NCBI GenBank assembly: GCA_026315105.1
Contig: CM048745.1
Span: 759,205,006-759,269,005, forward strand
Origin: Locusta migratoria
Taxonomy: Eukaryota > Arthropoda > Insecta > Orthoptera > Acrididae
Length of the DNA stretch: 64,000 nucleotides
Direction: 5' to 3'
The notes beneath the pieces are model-generated. The model did not search any database. It worked only from the letters and a program-made list of their open reading frames with translations, and was not told the origin of the DNA. The translations under genes were made by a program, and so were the position numbers. Shown one piece after another: positions 42,241 through 53,601 of the stretch (its first letter is position 1; each line of letters opens with the position of its first letter).

Positions 42241-42312
42241 TAACAACTGCAGGATCAGAAGTGACGTCTTTTCTCTCGGAACAGACGCCACATGTATATA
42301 TATATATATATC
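42241..42312. repeat. FB-1-associated motif with TA tail
   Basis: aggatcagaagtgacgtctt, cggaacagacgccacatg and a (TA)n run match the left outer part of FB-1 copy 1 (3115-3165) in inverse. Confidence 0.6.
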
Positions 42313-42750
42313 TGAACGAAGCCTTCCCTCCAGACGTATGGCGTTCGCGCTGGCGCTGCGCTACCACCGCTGCTTGAGCAGACGGGAACACGGAACACGT
42401 GGGGACATGAGGCGGCTATTTGTGACGCGTCACCCGACACCCGGCCCATCAGGCGCTATCACCGCCCTCACACGTCAGCAGCACACGGCGCACCCTAGGG
42501 CCGCCCGAAATAGATGCAAGGTGGCAAAACACCGACTCCTCTCACTGATACCGAACGAGCCCGTCTCTGCACCGTCATCAACAGATAGCACCAAAAATAG
42601 TGACACTGAAACTATAGTACTCAAATGCAGCAGAAGAATAAAGACACTCACGAACAACCAAACCATTAAAATCACACAAACACAAACAGTACGCCCCATA
42701 GCAAATACCACACAATGACCTACCATAGTAAATGCATACATATAATATGA
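42313..42750. other. Unrecognised 126-codon frame, probably not a gene
   Basis: A plus-strand frame at 42338-42718 is open but shows no domain. Its second half is Thr/Ser/Lys-rich. It could be part of a LINE ORF1, but I have no motif to support that. Confidence 0.2.
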
Positions 42751-43434
42751 GGCGCGTCCAGAAAGTAAGTTCCGTTTGGTTATATAAAACTAACGGGTAC
42801 AGATACAGAAAAAATATTGATTGTACAAAAATCTACAAATGTTAAACTACTTTTCTACATAGCTTCCGAAATTTTGTAGGCAATTGTCATAGCATGATAC
42901 AAGGTTTTGTGTGCCTTTTTTCAAAGAATGTTGCCGCCTGTGTATTCAACCATGTGGTAACATGTTCTTTCAGCTCGTCATCATCGTTGAGGTGTTGTCC
43001 ACCAAGGACAGATTTTTAGGTGTAAGATGAGGATTACTGTCAAAATATTTCTTTTTCCACGATAATGCCTGACCTCACACACCGAATGTGACCAAACAAT
43101 TCTTACGGAAACTTCAATGGGACCTGTTTGATCATCCTCCATACAGATCGGACCTCTCTCCTAGCGACTTTCATCTCTTCTTACACCTAAAATCTGTCCT
43201 TGGCGGTCAACACTTCAACGATGATAAAGAGCTGTTACCACATGGTTGAATACACAGGCGGCAACCTTCTGTGAAGGATTCATGCAAAAACGTGTGGCAC
43301 GCTATGACAAGTGCCTTCTAAATGTCGGCAGTTATGTGGAAAAGTAGTTTAAGAGTTGTAGAATTTTGTGCAATAAAAATTTCTTCTGTATCTGTGTACA
43401 ATTTCATTTTATTGGCAAACAAATTTAAATAAAA
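42751..43434. mobile_element. Palindromic mariner derivative, unit 1
   Basis: It starts with the mariner-like end gaggcgcgtccagaaagtaa followed by gttccgtttgg. The left part (to about 43025) is the inverse of the 3' end of a mariner element. The right part (43045-43400) reads forward into the same 3' end, so two 3' ends face outward. The transposase piece is on the plus strand. Confidence 0.7.
43045..43345 (+). pseudogene. Mariner transposase C-terminal relic
   Basis: The plus strand reads HDNA then NVTKQFLRKLQWDLFDHPPY, SDLSPSDFHLFLHLKSVLGG and QHFNDDKEL. This matches mariner DD34D (HDNARPH ... HPPYSPDLSPSDFHLF ... GGQRF), with the second Asp in HDN and the third in PSD. Stops and frameshifts follow. 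Confidence 0.8.
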
Positions 43435-43439
43435 AGGTA

Positions 43440-44125
43440 TGCCACAAATTAAGTTCCGTTTGGTTATATAAAACAAACGTGTACAGACAGAAAATATATG
43501 TATTGTACAAAAATATACAATATTAAACTACTTTTCTGCATAGCTTCCGAATTTTTGTAGGTATTCGTCATAGCGTGGCAGAAGTCTTTGTATACTTTCT
43601 TCCTAGAAGGTTGCCGCCTGTGTATTCAACCATGTGGTAAAGTGTTCTTTCAGCTCGTCATCATCGCTGAAGTTGTGACCACCATGGTTTTAGGTGTCAG
43701 AAGAAAGTCGCTAGGAACGAGACTGTACGGAGGATGATCAAACACGTCCCAGTGAAATTCCCTTAAGTGTTGTTTCGTCACATTCGCCTTGTGAGGTCGG
43801 GTGGCAACGTGAAGGGAAGAAGAAGACTCCTTTCATCTCTTCTTACACCTAATATCTGTCCTTGGTGGTCAACACTTCAACGATGATGAGCTGAAAGGAC
43901 ATGTTTGACACATGGTTGAATACACAGGCGGCAACCTTCTATGAAAAAGGCACACAAAAAACTTGTCCCACGCCATGAAAAGTGCCTACAAAATTTTGGA
44001 AGTTATGTAGAAAAGTAGCTGAACAGTTGCAGATTTTTATACAATACATATTTTTTTCATGTATCTGTTCACGTTTGGTCTATATAACCAAACGGAGCTT
44101 GCTTTGTGAACATACCTTGTATTAA
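43440..44125. mobile_element. Palindromic mariner derivative, unit 2
   Basis: A second, independently decayed unit of the same palindromic design directly follows unit 1. It opens ggtatgccacaaattaagtt and ends ataaccaaacggagcttgct. The arms meet near 43810. Only a few transposase codons (HLFLHL-like at 43835) remain. Confidence 0.65.
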
Positions 44126-44136
44126 AAATCTGTTAC

Positions 44137-44215
44137 CTGTCGGCTCAACTGCAAGGACTGTGATGAAATATACATCGGAATGACTAACAGGACGTTCGAT
44201 GCTTGGTACTAGGAA
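44137..44215 (+). pseudogene. Penelope-like GIY-YIG endonuclease scrap
   Basis: One plus-strand frame reads VTCRLNCKDCDEIYIGMTNR then TFDAWY. This is the Cys-rich lead-in and YIG core of Penelope-element GIY-YIG nucleases (C..C....YIG.T.R....R). It is only about 26 codons long, followed by unrelated sequence. Confidence 0.6.
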
Positions 44216-44225
44216 CATACTAGCA

Positions 44226-44310
44226 CAGTCTAACATACCAGTCACGACACTCGAGCGACTTTTTGTTACCTACCACGACAGCAGCGCACCAAGCGGCCAG
44301 CACGGTACAC
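44226..44310. repeat. Dispersed repeat R1, partial copy 2
   Basis: acagtctaacataccagtca then cgacactcgagcgac resemble the start of R1 at 27905. Confidence 0.4.
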
Positions 44311-46724
44311 TACTGAACTGGCGGTATTTCGTGCGTTGTATGTCGGGTTACTCGTAGCTTATATTCGTTTTCGTGATGCTTTCCGGAATGGGAAACGCTT
44401 GTAGCGCAATAAAATGTAGCAACAACCAGGAAAAATACCTCACTTCTCTGTTTTCAAATTTCTTAATGTGAGATTACCGCCTAATAGAAATACCGGTAAT
44501 CAATAGCATTTGATAATTAAACAGTATGAAGTTCACTGCAAACATTGACCATGCCAATGCACTAAATGTTACACAATTTTAATCTTATTAATTATGGTAG
44601 CAATGTATGTACACAGTTGGGTGACAACATTTATAGTTAGGCCATAGGTAGAAACTCTCCACGTTGAGATTTGCTGTGTGCTTGTAGCTGACGGGAGACC
44701 AGCGAGCAGGCCGACGTTGTTGGCTTGTTCCAACTTAGGATTTTCCAGTTCGTTTCCAATGAGGGGAGAGAGGAACAATGGCGAGTGCCACGCACAGTGC
44801 AATGCACAAATATTGTAATACTACTGGCATTTGAAGTAATACGATGCAGTTAGGAACCTTTAAGGCCCTCATTACAAAATAGCCTGTTGATAAATAAACA
44901 ATACATTAGCTGATATAGTCACATCTAACGTAATATGTTTAATTGACAATGAAAAGTAATAAATTACCAACGAAGACAAGACAGTTACACAACTAGCATG
45001 GCAATGTTTGTTTATAAAAATAATATATTAACTATTTCTCATTTTATTTTCAATTAATCTTTTGTATTTTATCTTGAAGTATTCAGTTAAATCATTTATC
45101 TGTGGTATAAGAAATTGCACGATTATGATAAACAGTGCAAAGGATGTTTATACTAATATAAAAACGTAAGAAAATATTTGTTTAATGTGTAGTGTAATTA
45201 TTTTGATTGTAAGTAAAGTTTTAGAAATGTATTGGCTGAGCGCCGTACATTGGCAAATCGGTTAGAACAGTTCACATGGAGAAATTGATGACGTAGGGGA
45301 AAAAACCCCGGCAGTTGAGCTTTTGACGCGTGCGCTCGCGAGGGCAGGAAGTGACGAGGTCGGGAGCACGTGGAGAACTGGCCGGGCGGCGTCGCTCTGC
45401 AATCAGTCGGCATGTGGATCTCAAGGTGGTGACTTGAGATTTGTCTGTGGCAATCGCCACGTGTGGTTGCTCGTCGTAGACTCTACCAAGTTAAATCGAG
45501 TGCTACTGTGTGTTTGTGAATATTTAGCCGGTGGAACAAGGTGTGCATCTCATTGAATTAAAGTGACTGTGATTTGTTAATGTAAAACGTGTCGTCGCAT
45601 AGGCATGAACATAAACGGTGTTTGAGACAGCCACGTGGTGTGAAATCAATTCACGACAAATATTTATTTTGTCTGGGGTCTCACGAGCTATAACTTTATT
45701 TGGTAAATGTGTCGACGTACAGACGTATCAGCCACAGGGTTCAAATATTGTGAAATAAACAACATAAAGTGAACTTTCACGTGTTTTCAAAAATAGTAGT
45801 TTGTTCACCCTTTTCTCTCATGAACTTGATTTTATTATGAATTTGTTTTGTTAATCAAATGCAGGGAAGGAAAGCTGCGAACGTGTGATATCATCCCCTA
45901 GAAAACGAGTCAAACAGTCGCAATCACAGTTCCAGTGTTTTTGCATGTTTAGGAATTTGTTTCGCAGTTGGTGGTTGTGAGTTTTAAAAATTAAACTCTA
46001 TTTTAAACTCTCACCCCGACCTTCACGCTCGCACTAAGAACACTGAGAGGTATGTAACAATCATTCTGCTGAAATGTTTCCGTTACGATTCACCTGAAAA
46101 TTGCACATATTTATATATAATAGTTATTGTTTGACCTTTTTAGGAGAAAAAAATGGCTTTTACTGTATATAGACAACTATGTACTGGAGTCTGGATGTCC
46201 AGAGGTACAGAGAAATGGTGTATGATGGGCATAAGATATAAAGTAACATTCTGAAGAAAAAGCTGCAAGACTGAACCCTTATATTTTAGTAAAAAATTGA
46301 AAGTTCGGAAAATAAGATGAAGACCATCTAGGGAAATAGGCAAATACCCAATATTTGTAGAAAATATGAACACATAAACAGTTGTCCTAAAAACTAAAAC
46401 ACGAAAGGAAATGAAAAGTGTGTGTCATACGCTTTGGAACTACACGGTTCACTTCTTAGACTTACATTACTTCCGTAGCAGTGGGGAGAGCTGCAAAAAT
46501 ATTTGGAGGCACATGTTTCTGCGTGAGTTGATACTAGCTCTCGTCGTTCCAATCATCTGTTTCAGCTCCACTACTGTTTATTTATGCATCATCCGTTTCG
46601 ACTGATATTAGACTAAGGCCTTTGTATCTAAAATAAAAGTCTTATCGTGAATTACACAGAAAAGGGTGCGAGAATAAAGTGTTATTCATACGATATATAA
46701 GAGGTTCACAGGTGGCTCCCTTGG
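44311..46724. other. No gene seen; possible LTR-like or 5'-exon-like stretch 45240-46060
   Basis: 44311-45230 is AT-rich and featureless. 45240-45560 is more GC-rich with a short open frame (45323-45556). The stretch to 46060 could be an LTR, but I found no repeated end, primer site or polyprotein. Left unassigned. Confidence 0.3.
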
Positions 46725-46825
46725 TCACCACTGGGAGCGCTAGTGTCGTCTTAGCTGTTAGGCGCTAACAGATTTTACACCAGTGAGTGTCGCGAATGGT
46801 ACGTTAGACGGTGATACTAGTATGT
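46725..46825. repeat. Dispersed repeat R1, copy 3 (inverted)
   Basis: caccactgggagcgctagtg, ctgttaggcgctaacagatt and gtgagtgtcgcgaatggtac match copy 1 in reverse complement. The ggcgctaacag core is a small palindrome. Confidence 0.5.
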
Positions 46826-48090
46826 GGAATTATGGAATTAATCACTCAACATTTGCAGACCACTCAGTCAGGGACAAAATAGGCACAACACTATAGAAAC
46901 AAGTATCCCTTTTATGTCGTATCTACTTCCTTTCCACGAAAAATTCCACATGTACGAATCAGTAGCCAACATTTCATCCATAATCACACAAATTATTGAT
47001 ATTGCGTCTGTTCTTTCATAAATAACTGTATGTATGCCCTCAACAGGCAACTGACAATCTCTGAGCGAACGCATAAATACGCTGTGGCTAAGAGGAATTA
47101 ATGGGCAGAGGGAACCAGCATCGCAGTGGGCTATAAGTTGAGAATTTCTGCAGGACAGGAAGCCTGTGTGGGTAGCCTAAAACCTGCGCTATGGCGCAGC
47201 GCGTTCGCTGCGAGTGCTGCCAGCCCTCTTCAATAAGAAACTGAGCCCAGAACTAAACGATCATCAAATAATAATCTCGATGTAACGTCGGAGATAAACC
47301 GAAAACTCATCTACAAAAAAGAAAGAAAAAATATGGGTTGAGGTGACGGTTGGCCTGATGTGTGGAATGCGGGACCAAATCGCGATCCCACACAGATTTT
47401 CAGCTTCGCCGTTTATTTTAAAGTCCTGCAGCGATCGAGATATTAAAATATTTAGAATTTGTAAACAAATATTGGAAACCAAGTACTGTACAAAGTAATA
47501 TGAAAAACATAGAAAAGTGTAATTTCTCACAGCCTTCATATGATTTTGGACGTGAGGCTGTAATGATGATGAAATACTTCAAAATAGATAGACTGGCAGG
47601 CCAGTCCTTACCCTACTACTGTACCACCGATAGTCACACAAAAAAGAAAAAAAAGTAACACTAGCTTTCGGAACAGGATTCCTTCATCAGGTAGGAGAGA
47701 ATGGAAGAAAGGAATAGGAAACAGAGGGGGTAGGTTATTCACGACCTACGCTATGAGTATAGCCGGTGTTCTTAATGTCTGAATTTTGTTCCATATAACA
47801 GGATGGTGATCGTAGAAAGTTTGAAAAGCATCTTTCATTGAAATACCTGCTAAGTTTGTGACATTACATTCTTTTAAATTTAGCACAAGGCTTCCGTTGT
47901 TGCTGGTATCTTGTCAAGTCATGATTTAGAGAAAACAACATCTTAGCAAACCTCATTCATTTTTTATGTTGCCAGGTTCCGCAATCACGGTTACTATCCT
48001 CAGATCTTACTGTTTGGAGCAGAAAACAAATAATTTCAATGAGATCAGAAGATGGTAATCCTGATTAATGAAACTGCTCGTCATAACTTA
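46826..48090. other. No gene seen
   Basis: No domains. A phrase at 47664-47692 (agctttcggaacaggattcc ttcatcagg) resembles a MITE end, but no inverted partner was found. Confidence 0.35.
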
Positions 48091-48364
48091 CAAGGAAAGT
48101 ACTTGAGATCGAACAAACACACATACACCAAAATCACATGAGAGATAATGTAAAGATCCCTTATTGCAGTAGTGATACTCCCGCATCTGCAAAACTCTGC
48201 AGTCGTCCTTTAGAAGCCTCTGCCTATGCCTTGCCACATTGCACTTTGACCTGTCGGTTCACCAGTAGGGACGGTGCAGTGTGCCTCCGAAGTTGAGTTT
48301 TGTGTTGTTATATGTGTGGTGAAGCGTCAGATGGGGCGGCGATTCGTAATCAATCCTGCTAATG

Positions 48365-48519
48365 AAACTTCCTGGCAGATTAAAATTGTGTACCGGAACC
48401 GGGACTGGATCCTGGGACCTTTGCCTTTCGCGGGCAAGCGCTCTACCGACTGTGCTATCCCGACACGACTCACGATGCCGCCTCACAACTTCACTTCCGC
48501 CAGTACCTTGCCTCCTACT
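48365..48519 (-). mobile_element. tRNA-containing retroposon G, truncated, nested in FB-4
   Basis: It starts aaacttcctggcagattaaa and contains, on the minus strand, box-A-like tagcacagtcggtagagcgc and a degraded B box. A perfect 11-bp duplication, tcctgctaatg, lies at 48354-48364 and 48520-48530. A longer copy is at 60902-61150. Confidence 0.85.
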
Positions 48520-48628
48520 TCCTGCTAATGTTTTGCGATTAACTGAGATGAAGTTGCGAAGAACCCTTCTTCCCGAAGTTGGTATTAATGTATAAGATTA
48601 ATTATTCGCATCCTTTCTCGTATCTGTT

Positions 48629-48883
48629 GTGGTACAGAAATATGAGCATAAGTTAGATACTGTTGTAACACTAACACTTAATGATGATAATAGGGATGAT
48701 AATGACGAACAACTCATTGCAAGCGGTAGTGCTACGGTAAGTGCGGGAAGAGGCGATGTAAGCAGTGGCAGTGAATACCAACAGTCTTCCGAGAAGAAGA
48801 TTAAAGTCGCAACTATCATCACGGCTTTTGATGACAGTACGCTAGAGAACATGTACGTTGATTATTACACAAGTTATAGTTAA
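48629..48883 (+). CDS. FB-4 open frame, second half, intact in this copy
   Basis: Eighty-odd codons without stop: VQKYEHKLDTVVTLTLNDDN, RDDNDEQL, the acidic Ser/Gly linker, EYQQSSEKK, VATIITAFDDSTLENMYVDY and YTSYS, then stop. Compared with copy 1, base changes are scattered, yet the frame stays open and the end motif is conserved. No known domain. The segment upstream (48270-48600, CASEV, CVVKRQMGRR, EMKLRRTLL) is separated by retroposon G and two stops. Function unknown. Confidence 0.4.
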   Translation: MVQKYEHKLDTVVTLTLNDDNRDDNDEQLIASGSATVSAGRGDVSSGSEYQQSSEKKIKVATIITAFDDSTLENMYVDYYTSYS

Positions 48884-49239
48884 GGTATCTGCATTACGTA
48901 TGGCGTCTACAATTACATCTACAGTGCTATCTAGAGTGTGATTGCAGAGTTTTGCATAAAAACGACACCCACCAGCAGATTGAGACGTACGTAGAGATCC
49001 TGTAAGCAAACGTTCGTACAAAAATGTTTGTTCGAGCCGATGTAGTTTCCTTGTAAGTAACAAAAACAGGTTCTCTCTCAACAGAAGGAACTTATATCAT
49101 CAAAAGTAGCCTAAATGCATCTTGTATGATTTCTTTTTTCGTTGGTGCCACATGATCGTTAACACCCAACCGTGTCCGACATCTCTGTTGTCGTTATTCA
49201 CACCTCGGCCCAAGGTAAACATCTCGGAAAAGACGGCTA

Positions 49240-49800
49240 CTTTCTTCCTTCGCCCCGCAAGCTCTTACTTCACACACCGGAGCGATAAACAGCCGACCAA
49301 TTTCAGAGTAGGGTCGCCAGTATGGGCGGATTACGAGAACATAATTCTATCTCGGAGTGGCCGTAAAGAGGGTTTATACACATTGCCGTTGGCGCGGGAA
49401 TTCACGTCCCGAGGAGAGTCAACGACGGGCGCGTCTCGAGCTATTACCTGCCAGGACCGCGGCGCATACTTTGCCCCCTCCACCGTGTGTCTGGAGGGGG
49501 GGGGGGGGTCGGCTGTCAGCGGCCCCGCCTCAGGGGACGGCGCTCTCCAGATTCCGGCGCCAAAATAAACCAGCCGGGCCGCCGCCGCCGGAAGAACTCA
49601 CTCGCCTCGCCTCGGAGGTCCCGCGTTATTCTTCGGCGCGGCGGATGACGGACGCCTGCCGGCAAGTGCCCTGTTACCGCGGCCCCCCAGGAAGCACAGC
49701 CGCCGTCGCCGCCGCCGCTGCCACGCCCATCCGGAGCAGCATTACTCACTGCCTCCAGACGGCAGCCCTGAGTGGTAACGGATGCCGTCTTGTCTAGGGT
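49240..49800. other. GC/CpG-rich island 2
   Basis: CpG-dense from about 49380 to 49760, with gccgccgccg repeats and a G-rich run at 49495-49508. The two long plus-strand frames (49122-49568, 49357-49797) overlap in different frames, and a minus-strand frame covers the same DNA, so none is convincing. It may be a regulatory island. Confidence 0.4.
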
Positions 49801-49969
49801 GAACTGACGACGCTGGCATGGCACGCTTTAGGGTCGAAGCAGTCTCGGACGATCTAAGCAAGACACTTTGTCATAGTAGCACCAGTTATTCACTCTAATT
49901 TAAGCACCTCTGCCCTTAGAAGTAGTTTTTCACTTTTCCTGGGAAGAGACTGAGCAGTAAATTATTTAA

Positions 49970-50216
49970 AAGAGTGGTGCACTATTTTAAAGGTGTTAAA
50001 GTGGTACTGTGGGTACGCTTCATATACTCTAACCCATGTAACACTGTAACCAGTGTATTTAAATCACACACAGCAGACTAAGAAGATACAAAACAACTTT
50101 AATTGCCTTTTTAAGATTACGAACTACTGGATGTGGAAAGTGGCAACAGCGTTTCATTTATTTTATTAGAGTTGTCTGCAGTGTCATACTTCCTCTTTCC
50201 TTACCATAGCATCCTT
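49970..50216 (+). repeat. Dispersed repeat R2, copy 1
   Basis: Matches 52922-53160: ttttaaaggtgttaaag, gtaaccagtgtatttaaat, actactggatgtg and cagtgtcatacttcctcttt. The piggyBac-like element begins at its right edge. Confidence 0.65.
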
Positions 50217-50220
50217 TTAA

Positions 50221-51272
50221 CCCTTAACTACTATAGACGTTGACAGGAACGCAGCTACTATGAAGGGGTCTCTCAGACCGCTCTCTTATTTTCCATGTAT
50301 TAAACTAGTGTTTTGCTAAATATATATTTTCATGGCTTCCTGTCGTTCAATATACTTCTTAGAGGTGGCATTAGTAGAAATTTGACTTTTTAAAGAATGT
50401 AGTTTGAGTAACATGACGACAAGTAAAACACAGCGTAATTTGCAGTACATTTTTATTTTTTGTATTATGAAAAGAACAGCAAGTAATTATTTCTCTACAC
50501 ACCCACACATTATCATTATAGAGATCATATTACAAATTCACAGCGTGATTAGATACAAAAATCCCATTTGAATTATAGCAAATTGTATGCTAAATCTCCT
50601 TTCCATTTACGATTGTCCTAGATAGGTTGCCACATTTTCCTTATAAAACAAAAAGTACAAACTAAATATATCCTTTGAGCCGTCTATCGCAGTCCAGGAT
50701 GCTGTAAGACGATGTTGTGTTGCCTTGTCCGTACGTTGGCTGCTGGCTGCTTTTTTCGCCATCGAAAACATCTGTTCTTACCGAAGAAAGAAGCTGTTTC
50801 GTCATCATCAGGTGTCACATCTTCATCACTTTCAGGTTCCTGCTCTGAACTACCTAAAAATCAGGGTCATTATCGCTATCGTCAAAACCATCTGAGGATC
50901 ACCGAAACGTTCTTGATCATCCACATCTGCTTCACGTAAAATGCGTTGCATAGAACGTTTAGCTTTTCCTGCCATGGAGAAACACGACACGGAACAACAA
51001 CAGCGAGAGAGAGGCCACAGCCACAGCGCTGTCGCTTAGCAGGCCCCGCTCACGAGACCGACTGGCCAGGTGCTATAAGGCAGAGCCTGCGCAAACACTG
51101 AGGCCGCGCAAGGCTCATAAGAGCAGCACCACTGCAAGAATGCTGGCACTCGGACCTTGTCGGCCACCAGCAAGGTACACGGACGAGTCCTTTCAACTTG
51201 GCAGGGGTGTGTGAAATATCAGAACTCAAAAAGTCGTAGCAGTCTGAGAGACCGCAGATAGTAGTTGGAGGG
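50221..51272 (-). mobile_element. Short piggyBac-like element
   Basis: TTAA (50217-50220) precedes cccttaactactatagacg; the other end, reversed, reads ccctccaactactatctgcg and is bordered by ttat, a mutated TTAA. Both ends carry ggtctctcagac within 60 bp. Part of the N-terminal transposase coding remains on the minus strand; the catalytic core is deleted. Confidence 0.75.
50690..50974 (-). pseudogene. piggyBac transposase N-terminal remnant
   Basis: It begins MAGKAKRSMQRILREADVDD and, after frame changes, reads EQEPESDEDVTPDDDETASF then FGKNRCFRW. This matches the acidic leader and the FYGKN...W motif that precede the catalytic domain in piggyBac proteins. The first frame stops after 40 codons. 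Confidence 0.7.
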
Positions 51273-51311
51273 TTATGTAAATTAGATTTCTATGGGGTCA
51301 CGGGAAATGCT

Positions 51312-51810
51312 GAAAATGGTTAAAGTCGTACCTCACTAACAGGAAACAAAGGATGTCAGTGCAAGTGACTAGTGAATTAAGCCAACAGTCATCATCGGAT
51401 GATCTTAGAGCCATTGCTTTTTCTTGTGTACATTAATGACCTCTCGTCAGTTATACTACCAGAAACAAAGTTCGTTTTCTTTGCAGATGATGCAAGTATT
51501 GCAGCAAAAGTACGCCAAGCATAGTTATAGAAAGGTCTGCTAATGATATTTTCACGAACATTAATAAATGGTTTAAAGCCAACTCATTGTTACTATATGC
51601 AATTAGGAACATGTAAGAGATTTCCCGCCAGCATATGCATTATGTATGAAGATGAGCAGATAGGTTGACAGTATTGAATTCCTGTGATTCAACCTTGATA
51701 ATAAATTTAGTTCGGAGGAGCACACCACAAAACTGCAAAAACGACTCAACAAATCTGTATTTTCAAAAAGAGTGTTATCAGGCACAGTATTAACTATTAT
51801 TCATCTGTTA
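51312..51810 (+). pseudogene. LINE reverse transcriptase fragment (fourth LINE family)
   Basis: The plus strand reads SYLTNRKQRMSVQVTSELSQ, then a gap where the PQG motif should be. It continues LVYINDLSSVILPETKFVFF with ADDASIAAKV (FADD intact), then NKWFKANSL-like and KLQKRLNKSVF. This is the palm of a non-LTR RT, distinct from the RTE and CR1-like copies. Frameshifts at about 51410 and 51520. A SINE inserted at 51811 ends it. Confidence 0.75.
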
Positions 51811-52017
51811 TAGCCGCGGTGGAGCAGACGAGCGGTCTAAAGCGTCTCGCTGCGGAGTGCGCGGTTGCTCGCCGTGGAGGTTCGAGTCCTCCCTGGGCAT
51901 GGGTGTGTGTGTTGTCATTAAGTTAGTTTACCCTCTGGACTAATAACCACGCAGTTTGGTTCGATAGATTTACAGACACTGGAACATTAAAAAAATAAAT
52001 AAATAAATAAATAAAAA
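51811..52017 (+). mobile_element. SINE family B with AAAT tail
   Basis: Head tagccgcggtggagcagacg, box B ggaggttcgagtcctccctg, tail aaataaataaat. Duplication atctgtta / atctgtaa at 51803-51810 and 52018-52025. Confidence 0.85.
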
Positions 52018-52025
52018 ATCTGTAA

Positions 52026-52920
52026 TGCAGCGCATCTGCAGTATTAAAGGAACGTATTAAAATAAGTGAATGTCGAAACATGGAGTGCCCCAACTCACTT
52101 TCTTGTGCCGTTCAAATGCTTCATTTTCGCAGTAATTAACAGTGGTTAAAGGAAATGGATGTTTTCAAATGAATGCCGATATAAAGGATGATGCGCCGGG
52201 AGAAGCATCTAGCTGTGCTCCGGTGGAACTACGAAGTCGACACGTTGTCAGCTCTGGAATTCTGAATATCGCAGTATCGAAATAACATTATTTCTTGGCG
52301 TTGTATAAATATAGGAACACCGAAATTGTAGTTCCATTTCAAATATTAGGCTAATGAAAGTTATATAATTCGAAAATGGCATGAGAAGTATATACTTCCG
52401 TTTTTATTTGTTGTTATTGTGTCAGGCATTTTCCTTAACACGTAAAAGATACCGTTTCATACCTCCCAGTGCCTGTTAAATTTTACCAAATATCCTAGCG
52501 GCCTCCTATGATAATGTTGGCAACAGATGCTGAATAGTGAGAATCCTGTGAGTCTTCATTTTAGCCAGTAGCTTGAGAAGGCTGATGTTTTTTCATGGAA
52601 TCTTCGCTTTACGAGGGCAAGTATTTTTACTGAGCGGACGAGGGTACATACAAGAACCTGTCAACCATAAAGCAGGAACAGCATTATTTGTTTACTTCAT
52701 GGTCTGTACGATACACTAATCGAGTCATTCTATGTAGTTCGAACAAGTACGCAAAGGTTTTCTATCGTGTTGTTGATGTTACCAACACAATCACGCGAGG
52801 CCGCCGACATAATACGTAAAATTTTACATCCAGTGACCATTGAAAACACAGTTGGTCGATTTTCGACCACAGGCAATACTAGTTATTTAAAATACACATC
52901 ATCGTGGTGCAGATTAGTAC
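52026..52920. other. No gene seen (first part may continue the LINE)
   Basis: No domains beyond a possible LINE continuation to about 52060. Confidence 0.35.
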
Positions 52921-52921
52921 T

Positions 52922-53160
52922 GCATTATTTTTAAAGGTGTTAAAGCGGTACTGTAAGTAGGCTTTATACACTGTAACCAGTGTAATATTGTAACCAGTAT
53001 ATTTAAATTACACACAGCAGCTTAAGAAGCTGCAAAACCACTTCAATTGCTTTTTTGTAGGTCACCAACTACTGGATGTGAAATGTGGCAACAGCGTCTC
53101 ATTTATTTCATTTTATTTGTCTGCAGTGTCATACTTCCTCTTTCCTTTACTTGTGTGAGA
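52922..53160 (+). repeat. Dispersed repeat R2, copy 2
   Basis: Same orientation as 49970-50216, roughly 80% alike by eye, with the shared edge catacttcctctttcc. Confidence 0.65.
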
Positions 53161-53590
53161 GAATGTGGCGTTTTTGTGATGGACTATACACTTTTAGAAG
53201 GTTGGTATCGGAGCAGAGATGGTAAAGTTGTGATTGTAGCTTGTAGTGTGACCGTGTTCTTGTCTCCTTTAGACCCACCATATAATTTCTGTAGAATTCT
53301 TTAGAAGTACTTCCAAGAAAGTAGTTCATATACCAGAGGAGCAGCTACGCTGTTCCTTCATACTTCGATGTACTCTTCTTGATTGTACAGTCAGACTTCT
53401 TCTTCTTACTGAAGTTACCAGATAAAAAGAGAGAGAACTGATTCTTAATCTGTAGGCTTTAACTACTTAACAACTGTAGCCCACAGAGTCAGTTGAATGA
53501 ATTACACTGGGATTTGTTTCCCACAAGTACAGTTAGACACTTCACACATTCGTGTCTTAGATGAACTTCTACAGCAATATAACAATAATG
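53161..53590. other. No gene seen
   Basis: Nothing recognised. Confidence 0.35.
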
Positions 53591-53601
53591 ACAAAAGTCA
53601 A

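Larger units (their letters stand above)
48095..49073 (+). mobile_element. FB-4 element, copy 2
   Basis: Ends caaggaaagtacttgagatc at the left and cgatgtagtttccttg at the right. It carries the FB-4 frame on the plus strand and is interrupted by the retroposon at 48365-48519. Confidence 0.75.

Noticed and set aside
42338..42718. 126-codon plus-strand frame
   Set aside because: No recognisable motif or repeat partner in the window; not called as a gene.
45240..46060. Candidate solo LTR
   Set aside because: No matching terminal dinucleotides with a target duplication, no primer-binding site and no second LTR found.
49122..49797. Two overlapping plus-strand frames of about 147 codons
   Set aside because: Different frames over the same CpG-rich DNA with a third on the minus strand; no motif.
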